Shown: piece by piece, positions 1 to 5,420 of the stretch | Numbering within the stretch: the stretch's first letter is position 1 | How the letters are laid out: each line of letters starts with the position of its first letter | Origin: Bacillota bacterium | GTDB taxonomy: Bacteria > Bacillota > Sulfobacillia > JAJZYS01 > JAJYTV01 | NCBI GenBank assembly: GCA_021806845.1 | Contig: JAKAPV010000167.1 | Span: forward strand, 1 to 6,765 | Reading direction: 5' to 3' | DNA length: 6,765 nt | Translations under genes and position numbers: made by a program | The notes under the pieces: model-generated | Told to the model about the DNA's origin: nothing | The model's input: only the letters and a program-made list of their open reading frames with translations | Database searches by the model: none

Positions 1-371
1 TCGTGAGCGAGCATTTCTCGGCCAGCTACTTCTCGGGAGACGACTTCGCCTCGAGCGTGCTCGGCGGCCCGACACCAAACCCGGACCGCCTGCGCGAACG
101 CCTGCTCGAACTTTTGCGGGCCCGGACGCGAACGGGCCTGTCGCGCGAGGCCGTAGACCGATCGTGCCGCAAGTCGATCGGGGAGTTCGTAGCGCTCTTC
201 AACTCGCCGGAGGCCGTCGCCCACAGCTTCACGGAATATGCTCTGCGGGGGCTCGATCTCTTCGACGCCCTGGACGCCCTGGACGCGGTCCGCTACGAGG
301 ATATCGAACGGCGCTTCCACGAACACCTCGACCAGCCGCGGATCGCTGCGTCGATCATAGACTGCGCCTGA
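1..371 (+). CDS. M16-family zinc peptidase (YmfH-like), C-terminal fragment
   Basis: This is the last ~123 codons of a gene that begins before the window; the GTG at base 3 is most likely an internal valine. The visible protein matches the C-terminal end of M16 (insulinase/processing-peptidase-like) proteins of the YmfH group. It has an aromatic strand with GGPTPNPDRL, then a helix with the pattern LSREAVDRSCRKSIGEF, then a FNSPEAVAHSFTEYALRG stretch, and finally a segment (YEDIERRFHEHLDQPRIAASII) of the kind that closes M16 domains. The zinc-binding HxxEH motif would lie in the missing N-terminal half, so activity cannot be judged. In Bacillota, YmfH usually follows a YmfF-like partner; that gene would lie upstream, outside this window. 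The gene ends 69 bases before htrA, with no obvious terminator between them. The family call rests on pattern memory of the C-terminal region only; a divergent M16-like protein without activity is possible. Confidence 0.66.
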   Translation, partial: VSEHFSASYFSGDDFASSVLGGPTPNPDRLRERLLELLRARTRTGLSREAVDRSCRKSIGEFVALFNSPEAVAHSFTEYALRGLDLFDALDALDAVRYEDIERRFHEHLDQPRIAASIIDCA

Positions 372-440
372 CTCAAGTAGGTTCTCAAAGCGGTGTGACC
401 ATACTAGCGGCAGGAAATTCCACCGCAGGAGGCACTCCGG

Positions 441-1595
441 ATGAAGAACCTGCGCAGATTCCTCTTCACCCTTGTCGGCGCCTTCGTGCTGGGCGCCGCG
501 TTTGCCGGGGGCAACTGGGTCGCCTCGGACGCCCTGCAGGCCTACTCGCCGCCGCCCAACTTCACCAGCAAACCGCTTGTCCTGACGGGCGGCCTGAATG
601 CCAACACCATACCCAAGATCGTCAGCCTGGCAAGTCCCGCAGTCGTCAAGATCATGACGCTCGTCCCCCAGCAGCAGCAGCTGACCTTTCCGGGCTGGCC
701 ATTTCCCCTCTACCAGCCGCAGTCCCCGCAGTACGCACAGGGCATCGGCTCCGGGTTCATCTTCGACAAGTCCGGCTACATCCTGACGAACGACCACGTC
801 ATCCAAGGCGCGGTGCAGATCCAGGTGCAATTGGTCGGATACAAGCAGCTCTTTGCGGCCAGGGTCGTCGGCGCGGACTACTCGACGGATCTTGCCGTGC
901 TGCGCGTCTCCGCACCGCGGCCGCTGCCCATCCTGCCGCTCGCTTCGAATACGCCGCCGCTGATCGGCAGCTTCGCGCTCGCCATCGGCAATCCGTACGG
1001 ACTCTCGCACACGGTTACCCTGGGCGTCGTGTCGGCGGAGGGGAGGCCCCTCTCGATCGGGAACCGGAGCTACAAGAACCTCCTCCAGACCGATACCGCG
1101 ATCAACCCCGGCAATTCCGGAGGGCCGCTCCTCAACCTGGAAGGACAGGTCATCGGCATCAATACGGCCGTCGCCTCCCAGGCGCAGGGCATCGGCTTCG
1201 CGATCCCGGTCTCGACGGTGCGAGCCATCGTGCCGCAGCTACTGAAGACCGGGTACGTGATCCGGCCGTGGCTGGGCTTATCGGCCCTCACCCTCACCCA
1301 GAGCCTGCAGCTGCAGCTCGGGTCACCCGTCTCGCAGGGCGCGGTCGTCTATTACGTGTACCCGGGGACGCCTGCGGCCAAGGCGGGGCTGCGCACCGGC
1401 GACGTCATTACGAGGCTCGCCGGCCGCAGAGTGACCGGGGCAACCTCCCTCTCGAGCGTCGAACAGTCCTTGAAGGTCGGCCAACGGGTCAGCGTACAGT
1501 TCGACCGCTCCGGGCGGTCGATGTCCGTGCAGCTCGCGCTGGCTGCGCGGCCCAAAGACGTTCCATCCCCGCCGCCGAGCCAGACGGTGCCCTAA
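441..1595 (+). CDS. htrA: HtrA/DegP-type serine protease with one PDZ domain (S1C family)
   Basis: Envelope serine protease of 384 residues that degrades or refolds damaged extracytoplasmic proteins. Residues 1-6 are basic (MKNLRR), followed by a hydrophobic segment at about 7-22 ending in AFA-GG, so it is either a signal anchor or a peptide cleaved after Ala22. The trypsin-like domain spans about 55-270. Its triad is His119 (LTNDHV), Asp150 (STDLAVLRV) and Ser226 (NPGNSGGPLL), and all three are present. Residues 76-100 form a Gln/Pro/aromatic-rich loop, where HtrA proteins usually carry their variable LA loop. One PDZ domain occupies about 277-369, followed by a short Pro/Ser tail; two PDZ domains, as in DegP, are absent, so it is more like DegS/HtrA/YyxA. 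The start is well supported: AGGAGG at 427-432 lies 8 bases before the ATG. It stands alone between the M16 gene and a hairpin-containing spacer. Known HtrA genes are often stress-induced, but no recognisable stress operator was seen. Confidence 0.95.
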   Translation: MKNLRRFLFTLVGAFVLGAAFAGGNWVASDALQAYSPPPNFTSKPLVLTGGLNANTIPKIVSLASPAVVKIMTLVPQQQQLTFPGWPFPLYQPQSPQYAQGIGSGFIFDKSGYILTNDHVIQGAVQIQVQLVGYKQLFAARVVGADYSTDLAVLRVSAPRPLPILPLASNTPPLIGSFALAIGNPYGLSHTVTLGVVSAEGRPLSIGNRSYKNLLQTDTAINPGNSGGPLLNLEGQVIGINTAVASQAQGIGFAIPVSTVRAIVPQLLKTGYVIRPWLGLSALTLTQSLQLQLGSPVSQGAVVYYVYPGTPAAKAGLRTGDVITRLAGRRVTGATSLSSVEQSLKVGQRVSVQFDRSGRSMSVQLALAARPKDVPSPPPSQTVP

Positions 1596-1599
1596 GGGG

Positions 1600-1638
1600 G
1601 ATGCGCGAACAGTATGGGCATCTTGCGATGCGAACAGT
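1600..1638 (+). repeat. Imperfect direct repeat downstream of htrA
   Basis: GATGCGCGAACAGT at 1600-1613 is repeated as GATGCGAACAGT at 1627-1638, identical except for a 2-base deletion. The second copy ends as the loop of the adjacent hairpin and the first ends immediately before its 5' arm. The repeat may be a duplication scar or a binding-site pair; function unknown. Confidence 0.5.
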
Positions 1639-1649
1639 GCAAGGCCCAT
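1614..1649 (+). other. Strong hairpin just after htrA (possible transcript end or mRNA structure)
   Basis: ATGGGC (1614-1619) pairs with GCCCAT (1644-1649), and CTTGC (1622-1626) pairs with GCAAG (1639-1643). Only a 2-base AT bulge (1620-1621) interrupts the stem, and the loop is 12 bases (1627-1638). The stem starts 19 bases after the htrA stop, where a terminator would be expected. No T-run follows (the next bases are GCACACATTTGC), so it is not a canonical intrinsic terminator. It may stabilise the htrA 3' end, act with Rho, or belong to the fhs leader. A small ATGCA/TGCAT inverted repeat (1648-1652 and 1659-1663) follows directly. Confidence 0.45.
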
Positions 1650-1713
1650 GCACACATTTGCATAGGTCTTTCAGAGCGGCTGTTCGGCCAACCAAACTGC
1701 TCGACCGACGCGC

Positions 1714-1719
1714 TATACT
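1714..1719 (+). promoter_or_regulatory. Candidate -10 box for the fhs-fol-birA operon
   Basis: TATACT at 1714-1719 is one base from the TATAAT consensus and sits in the least GC-rich stretch between htrA and fhs. Transcription would start near 1726, giving a leader of about 57 bases. The -35 region at the right distance (ACCAAA, about 1691-1696) is poor and no TG extension precedes the box, so this needs an activator, another sigma factor, or is fortuitous. Confidence 0.35.
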
Positions 1720-1742
1720 GGGAGCGCTGGACGGAGTGACAG

Positions 1743-1762
1743 GCACTGCTGCAGAGCGGTGC
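1743..1762 (+). other. Small hairpin in the fhs leader
   Basis: GCACTGC (1743-1749) pairs with GCGGTGC (1756-1762) with one G-T wobble, around the loop TGCAGA. It ends 6 bases before the fhs Shine-Dalgarno site and buries the in-frame GTG at 1759, which argues against that codon as the fhs start. It might modulate ribosome access; that is inference. Confidence 0.3.
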
Positions 1763-1768
1763 TGGCTT

Positions 1769-1773
1769 GGAGG
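1769..1773 (+). promoter_or_regulatory. Shine-Dalgarno site that sets the fhs start at TTG 1783
   Basis: GGAGG at 1769-1773 lies 9 bases before TTG 1783. It lies downstream of the alternative GTG at 1759, so it cannot serve that codon. The resulting N terminus, M-L-S-D-I-E-I-A, matches the usual Fhs beginning (xSDIEIA). Confidence 0.8.
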
Positions 1774-1782
1774 GACTTGGAT

Positions 1783-3450
1783 TTGCTGAGTGACATCGAG
1801 ATCGCGGAATCGGCAAAGCTCGAGCCGATCTGGGAGATGGCGAAAAAGCTCGACCTCAACCCAGACGACGTCGAGCCTTACGGAAAATACAAAGGGAAGC
1901 TCCCGCTGGAACTCCTGACGCGATACGCGGACCGTCCCGACGGTCGCCTGGTGCTTGTTACGTCGATCAACCCCACCACGGCCGGAGAGGGCAAGACGAC
2001 GACGGTCGTCGGGCTCGGCCAGGCCTTGAGCCGCATCGGCAAGCGCTCGATCATCGCGCTGCGGGAGCCCTCGCTCGGCCCCTGCATGGGCCTCAAGGGC
2101 GGCGCCGCCGGCGGCGGGTACTCGCAGGTCGTCCCGATGGAGGACATCAACCTGCACTTCACGGGAGACTTCCACGCCATCACCTCTGCGCACAACCTAC
2201 TCGCTGCCATGCTGGACAACCATCTGCAGCAGGGCAACGAACTCGGCATCGACGCCCGCAGCATCACCTGGCCCCGGGTCCTCGACATGAACGACAGGGC
2301 CCTGCGCAACATCGTGATCGGCCTCGGAGGCAAGGCGAACGGCGTCCCCCGCGAGGCGCACTTCATGATCACGGTCGCCTCCGAGGTGATGGCGATCCTC
2401 TGCCTCGCGACCGGCATCGAGGACCTCAAGCAGCGCCTCGGCAGCGTCGTTGTGGCGAGCAAGTACGACGGATCGCCGGTGCGCGCCCGCGACCTCAAGG
2501 CGGAAGGCGCCATGGCGGCGCTCCTCAAGGACGCGATCAAGCCGAACCTCGTGCAGACGCTGGAGAACACACCTGCCATCATCCACGGCGGTCCGTTCGC
2601 CAACATCGCCCACGGCAACAACTCGATCCTGGCGACCCGGCTCGCGCTCAAGCTCGCGGACTACGTCGTGACTGAATCCGGGTTCGGCTCGGACCTCGGC
2701 GCGGAGAAGTTCATGGACATCGTCGCTCCCTACGCCGGCTTCAAGCCTCAGGCGGTGGTCGTCGTGGCGACCATCCGGGCGCTCAAGCTGCAGGGCGGCG
2801 CCTCGGCGAAGGAACTCGGCAAGGAGGACGTCGCCGCCCTGGAGCGCGGCATGGCGAACCTCGAGCACCACGTCGCCATCGTGCGCAAGTTCGGGCTGAA
2901 CCCCGTCGTCTCGATCAACCGCTTCCCGACCGACACCGCCGCCGAGATTGAACTGCTGCAAAGCCGCAGCCACGCCCTTGGCGTCGAGATCGTCCTCGCC
3001 GACGTGTTCGCCCAGGGCGGAAAGGGCGGCGTGGATCTCGCGGAGGCCGTCGTGCGCGCGGCGCAGCGGCCCGGCGACTACCACCCGCTCTACGAGCGAT
3101 CCCTGCCCTTGCGCGAGAAGATCGAGAAGGTCGCGCAGGAGATCTACGGCGCCGACGGCGTCGACTTCAGCCCTGCCGCCCTGAAGAGCCTGGACACCTT
3201 CAAGGAGATGGGCTACGGGGACCTTCCGGTCTGCATGGCCAAGACGCAGTACTCCCTCTCCGACGATCCGAAGAAGCTGGGGCGCCCGACCGGTTTCCGC
3301 GTGACCGTGCGTGAGGCGAGGCTGTCCGCCGGCGCCGGGTTCGTCGTCGCGCTCCTGGGCGACATCATGACGATGCCCGGACTGCCGAAGGTGCCCGCGG
3401 CGGAGAAGATCGACCTCACACCGGAAGGGCACATCCGGGGGCTATTCTGA
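1783..3450 (+). CDS. fhs: Formate-tetrahydrofolate ligase (10-formyl-THF synthetase)
   Basis: Cytosolic enzyme joining formate and tetrahydrofolate with ATP hydrolysis to give 10-formyl-THF, for purine and initiator-tRNA formylation or, in acetogens, the methyl branch of the Wood-Ljungdahl pathway. The 555 residues match the normal bacterial length of about 555-560. Visible family signatures include the N-terminal SDIEIA...EPYGKYKGKL, the ATP-binding P-loop TTAGEGKTTT at residues 65-74 (Lys71), the block around LREPSLGPCMGLKGGAAGGG, the GGPFANIAHG region, and the C-terminal GDIMTMPGLPKVPAAEKID with terminal GLF, so both ends are intact. The TTG start at 1783 was chosen over GTG 1759 because of the GGAGG at 1769-1773 and the family N terminus. 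Its TGA overlaps the folP ATG by one base (TGATG), which implies translational coupling. It appears to be the first gene of the operon. The identification is essentially certain; whether the host uses it for acetogenesis or only for biosynthesis cannot be told from this window. Confidence 0.97.
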   Translation: MLSDIEIAESAKLEPIWEMAKKLDLNPDDVEPYGKYKGKLPLELLTRYADRPDGRLVLVTSINPTTAGEGKTTTVVGLGQALSRIGKRSIIALREPSLGPCMGLKGGAAGGGYSQVVPMEDINLHFTGDFHAITSAHNLLAAMLDNHLQQGNELGIDARSITWPRVLDMNDRALRNIVIGLGGKANGVPREAHFMITVASEVMAILCLATGIEDLKQRLGSVVVASKYDGSPVRARDLKAEGAMAALLKDAIKPNLVQTLENTPAIIHGGPFANIAHGNNSILATRLALKLADYVVTESGFGSDLGAEKFMDIVAPYAGFKPQAVVVVATIRALKLQGGASAKELGKEDVAALERGMANLEHHVAIVRKFGLNPVVSINRFPTDTAAEIELLQSRSHALGVEIVLADVFAQGGKGGVDLAEAVVRAAQRPGDYHPLYERSLPLREKIEKVAQEIYGADGVDFSPAALKSLDTFKEMGYGDLPVCMAKTQYSLSDDPKKLGRPTGFRVTVREARLSAGAGFVVALLGDIMTMPGLPKVPAAEKIDLTPEGHIRGLF

Positions 3451-4559
3451 TGCCGCAGGCCTGGCTGCTCCCTGTACCGTCCCTCCCATTCCGCAGCGAT
3501 GTCCTGGAGGAGCTGGGGCATGCGGGCGGCGGTCCGGTCTGCCTGTTCCTCGAAGGCTACAGGGGCCCGGCATTGCCGGGCCTCACCCTACTTGCGGAGG
3601 GTGCCATGCTCTGCGGTACGGCTGCCCAGCTCCAGGATAGGCTGCAGGAGCTCCCGCCGCCCTGGCGCGACGCCGCGCTTGGGGCCATGCGCCCATCCCC
3701 CCGCGCGCTGCGCCTGCGTCGGGGGACGCTGCCGCTCGGCGAACGCACCTACGTCATGGGCATCCTCAACGTGACGCCCGACTCGTTCTCGGACGGGGGT
3801 CGTTTTGACCAGGTGGAGGAGGCCTGCGCGCAGGCCCTTGCGATGCAGGCGGCTGGCGCGGACATCATCGACATCGGCGGCGAGTCCACCCGCCACTTCC
3901 AGCGCGCGCACCGGCAGGCCGACGCCGCGCGCGGGGTGGCGGCCGGGGGGGAAGTGCCGGTTGCCGAGGAGCTGCGCCGCGTTGTGCCAGTGCTCGATGC
4001 GCTGCGCGGGGAGCTCGAGGTGCCCATCTCGATCGACACGTACAAGTGGCCTGTGGCGGAGGCGGCGCTCGAGCGCGGTGCCGAGATCGTCAACGACGTC
4101 ACGGCGGGACTTGCGGACCCCGAGATGCTCGCGGGCGTTGCCCGCAGCGGCGCAGCCGTCGTGCTGATGCACAGCAAGCACGAGCCGACCTACCACAGGG
4201 TGGGCGACGAGGTGCGCAGACACCTGCGCGAGCGCGCAGAAGCGGCCCAGGCGGCGGGTATCCCGCGCGACGCCGTCGTACTGGACCCGGGGTTCGGCTT
4301 CGGCAAGGAACCGGAGCACAGTTTCGCCGCCCTGCGCATGCTACCGAGCCTGCGGGCACTCGGGTACGCCGTACTTTCGGCGCCGTCCCGCAAGAGCTTC
4401 CTCGGCGCCGCGACCGGCAAGCCGATCGAAGAGCGCGGGGATGCGACCGTGGCGGCAGTCGCGCTTTCGGTCGCGCTGGGGGCGGACATCGTGCGTGTGC
4501 ACAGCGTCGGCCCTGCCATCGATGCGATACGGGTCGCGGATCGGACGGTGCGGCATTGA
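3450..4559 (+). CDS. folP: Dihydropteroate synthase with N-terminal extension and atypical active-site loops
   Basis: Condenses p-aminobenzoate with hydroxymethyl-dihydropterin diphosphate to 7,8-dihydropteroate; the target of sulfonamides. At 369 residues it is about 90 longer than the usual ~280. Residues 1-90 are an extension with LEGYRGPA and EGAMLCGTAAQLQDRL. This recalls, in shortened form, the N-terminal domain I remember from some long clostridial DHPS proteins. The TIM-barrel domain starts near 91. It has loop 1 ILNVTPDSFSDGG (105-117), DIIDIGGESTR (138-148), ISIDTYKW with IVNDV (193-217), VLMH (238-241), LDPGFGFGK (278-286) and SRKSFLG (313-319). Oddities: residues 149-172 form a 24-residue segment where about 9 are usual, the Pro-Gly after STR is His-Phe, loop 3 is short (MHSKHEPTYH), and RVHD reads RVHS (349-352). 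The reading frame is continuous across the insertion. The start ATG overlaps the fhs stop; a GGGG at 3437-3440 is a modest ribosome site. The family call is firm; the effect of the oddities is unknown. Confidence 0.95.
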   Translation: MPQAWLLPVPSLPFRSDVLEELGHAGGGPVCLFLEGYRGPALPGLTLLAEGAMLCGTAAQLQDRLQELPPPWRDAALGAMRPSPRALRLRRGTLPLGERTYVMGILNVTPDSFSDGGRFDQVEEACAQALAMQAAGADIIDIGGESTRHFQRAHRQADAARGVAAGGEVPVAEELRRVVPVLDALRGELEVPISIDTYKWPVAEAALERGAEIVNDVTAGLADPEMLAGVARSGAAVVLMHSKHEPTYHRVGDEVRRHLRERAEAAQAAGIPRDAVVLDPGFGFGKEPEHSFAALRMLPSLRALGYAVLSAPSRKSFLGAATGKPIEERGDATVAAVALSVALGADIVRVHSVGPAIDAIRVADRTVRH

Positions 4560-4921
4560 GAAAGATTGCGCTGCGCGGCCTCGTGTTCTACGGACGGCAC
4601 GGCGCCTACCGGCATGAGCGGGGCCTCGGGCAGCCGTTCAGTGTTGACATCGAGATCTGCTATGACTTCCGCGGCGCCGCCGCCTCGGACGCCGTCGAGG
4701 ACGCCATCGACTACCGCTACGTCTACCGCACGGCGAAGGAGATCTTCGAGGGGCCGAGTTTGCGCCTGCTGGAGACGCTCGCCGAACGGACAGCCCAGGC
4801 CATCCTGGCCCGCTTCCCGGAGGCGACGCGGGCCATGGTGCACGTGCGCAAGCCGCATGCGCCGCTCGGCGGGCCGGCGGAGGGCGTCGAGGCGCTGGCG
4901 GAGATCGAGCGCGATGCCTGA
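4556..4921 (+). CDS. folB: Dihydroneopterin aldolase
   Basis: Converts 7,8-dihydroneopterin to 6-hydroxymethyl-7,8-dihydropterin plus glycolaldehyde, the step that makes the FolK substrate. It has 121 residues, the typical size. Family marks are LRGLVFYGRHGAYRHER (residues 6-22; Glu21 corresponds to the active-site glutamate near position 22), LGQPFSVDIEI (24-34), the DYRYVY segment (52-57, where DYxxVY is usual), LLETLAERTAQAIL (71-84; Glu73 is the pterin-binding glutamate) and VRKPHAPL (97-104; Lys99 is the catalytic lysine). The start is TTG 4556, overlapping the folP stop as TTGA. No strong Shine-Dalgarno site lies upstream and no other in-frame start gives the family N terminus, so translation is probably coupled to folP. 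The first 8 bases of folK overlap its end. The open frame extends far upstream through folP, but that part has no family similarity. Confidence 0.93.
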   Translation: MRKIALRGLVFYGRHGAYRHERGLGQPFSVDIEICYDFRGAAASDAVEDAIDYRYVYRTAKEIFEGPSLRLLETLAERTAQAILARFPEATRAMVHVRKPHAPLGGPAEGVEALAEIERDA

Positions 4922-5420
4922 GGCTGCGATCGGACTGGGCGCGAACCTCGGAGACCGGAGGCGCACCCTGCGCTCCGGTCTCTTCGGCATCGGCCTTCCG
5001 ATCGCCGCCGTCTCTTCCTTGTACGAAAGCGCGCCCATCGAGACCGACCCTGGCCAGCCGCGTTACCTGAACGCGGTCGCCATCCTCGACTGCCCCGCGG
5101 AGATGCGCCCGGAGGAGCTACTGGCCGTCCTCTTGCGCGTTGAGGCGGAGCACGGCCGCCTGCGGGGCCCCGGCAAAGCGCCGCGCACGCTGGACCTCGA
5201 CCTTCTGCTGTTCGGCAGGGAGGCGCGCGCCGACGAGCGCCTGACGCTGCCGCATCCAGGCGTCCTGCGCCGCAGGTTCGTCCTGCAGCCACTGCTCGAG
5301 GTCCGGCCGCAGGTGCGCGTGTCCGGGGCCGAGCAGCCCGCGCAGCACCTGGAAACATGCCTGAGCCAGGACGTCGCGCTGCTCGAGGGGAGGTGCTGGT
5401 GGTGGCGTACCGGCACCTGA
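4914..5420 (+). CDS. folK: 2-amino-4-hydroxy-6-hydroxymethyldihydropteridine diphosphokinase (HPPK)
   Basis: Transfers pyrophosphate from ATP to 6-hydroxymethyl-7,8-dihydropterin, making the FolP substrate. It has 168 residues, normal for HPPK. Signatures are AIGLGANLGDR (residues 5-15), SSLYESAP (34-41), YLNAV (51-55), GRLR (81-84), PRTLDLDLLLFG (90-101) and LPHPGVLRRRFVLQPL (112-127). Asp94 and Asp96 match the two magnesium-binding aspartates of E. coli HPPK (Asp95, Asp97), Arg91 matches Arg92 and His114 matches His115. GGAG at 4900-4903 lies 10 bases before the ATG, which overlaps the end of folB by 8 bases. The segment between GDR and SSLYE is slightly shorter than usual. The last dozen residues, including three consecutive tryptophans, are encoded by the DNA that also carries the birA ribosome site and start, so this tail is probably not functionally constrained. 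Confidence 0.95.
   Translation: MPEAAIGLGANLGDRRRTLRSGLFGIGLPIAAVSSLYESAPIETDPGQPRYLNAVAILDCPAEMRPEELLAVLLRVEAEHGRLRGPGKAPRTLDLDLLLFGREARADERLTLPHPGVLRRRFVLQPLLEVRPQVRVSGAEQPAQHLETCLSQDVALLEGRCWWWRTGT
5387..5393 (+). promoter_or_regulatory. Shine-Dalgarno site that sets the birA start
   Basis: GGGGAGG at 5387-5393, inside the end of folK, lies 8 bases before GTG 5402 and 5 before GTG 5399. The in-frame ATG at 5357 lies upstream of it and lacks a comparable site. Confidence 0.7.

Noticed and set aside
264..290. Tandem 9-base repeat GACGCCCTG in the M16 fragment
   Set aside because: It is only two exact units plus a degenerate third, encoding a short Leu-Asp-Ala repeat inside a conserved coding region; chance or slippage is sufficient.
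372..440. Promoter for htrA around CATACT (400-405)
   Set aside because: No -35 element lies at a suitable distance and there is no TG extension, so I would not call it.
1759..1782. GTG 1759 as the fhs start
   Set aside because: The Shine-Dalgarno site lies downstream of it, the codon is inside a hairpin, and the added residues are not part of the Fhs N terminus.
1596..1782. ZTP (pfl) or tetrahydrofolate riboswitch upstream of fhs
   Set aside because: The conserved cores I know for these classes, such as the CCGCCTGGGC-like pseudoknot strand of ZTP, are not present. A covariance search could still overturn this.
164..1789. Long + strand frame of over 500 codons overlapping htrA
   Set aside because: It is the +1 shadow of GC-rich htrA, with low-complexity Arg/Ala/Pro composition and no motif, while the overlapped frame has a full protease with its catalytic triad.
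2197..3432. Minus-strand frame of about 411 codons antisense to fhs
   Set aside because: It is a typical antisense shadow of a high-GC3 gene; the product is Arg/His/Asp-rich with no domain and no supporting ribosome site was seen.
3894..3965. Frameshift pair as the cause of the FolP loop 2 insertion
   Set aside because: Neither alternative frame restores the usual Pro-Gly-Ala loop, and the same frame continues correctly on both sides, so a real in-frame insertion is the simpler reading.
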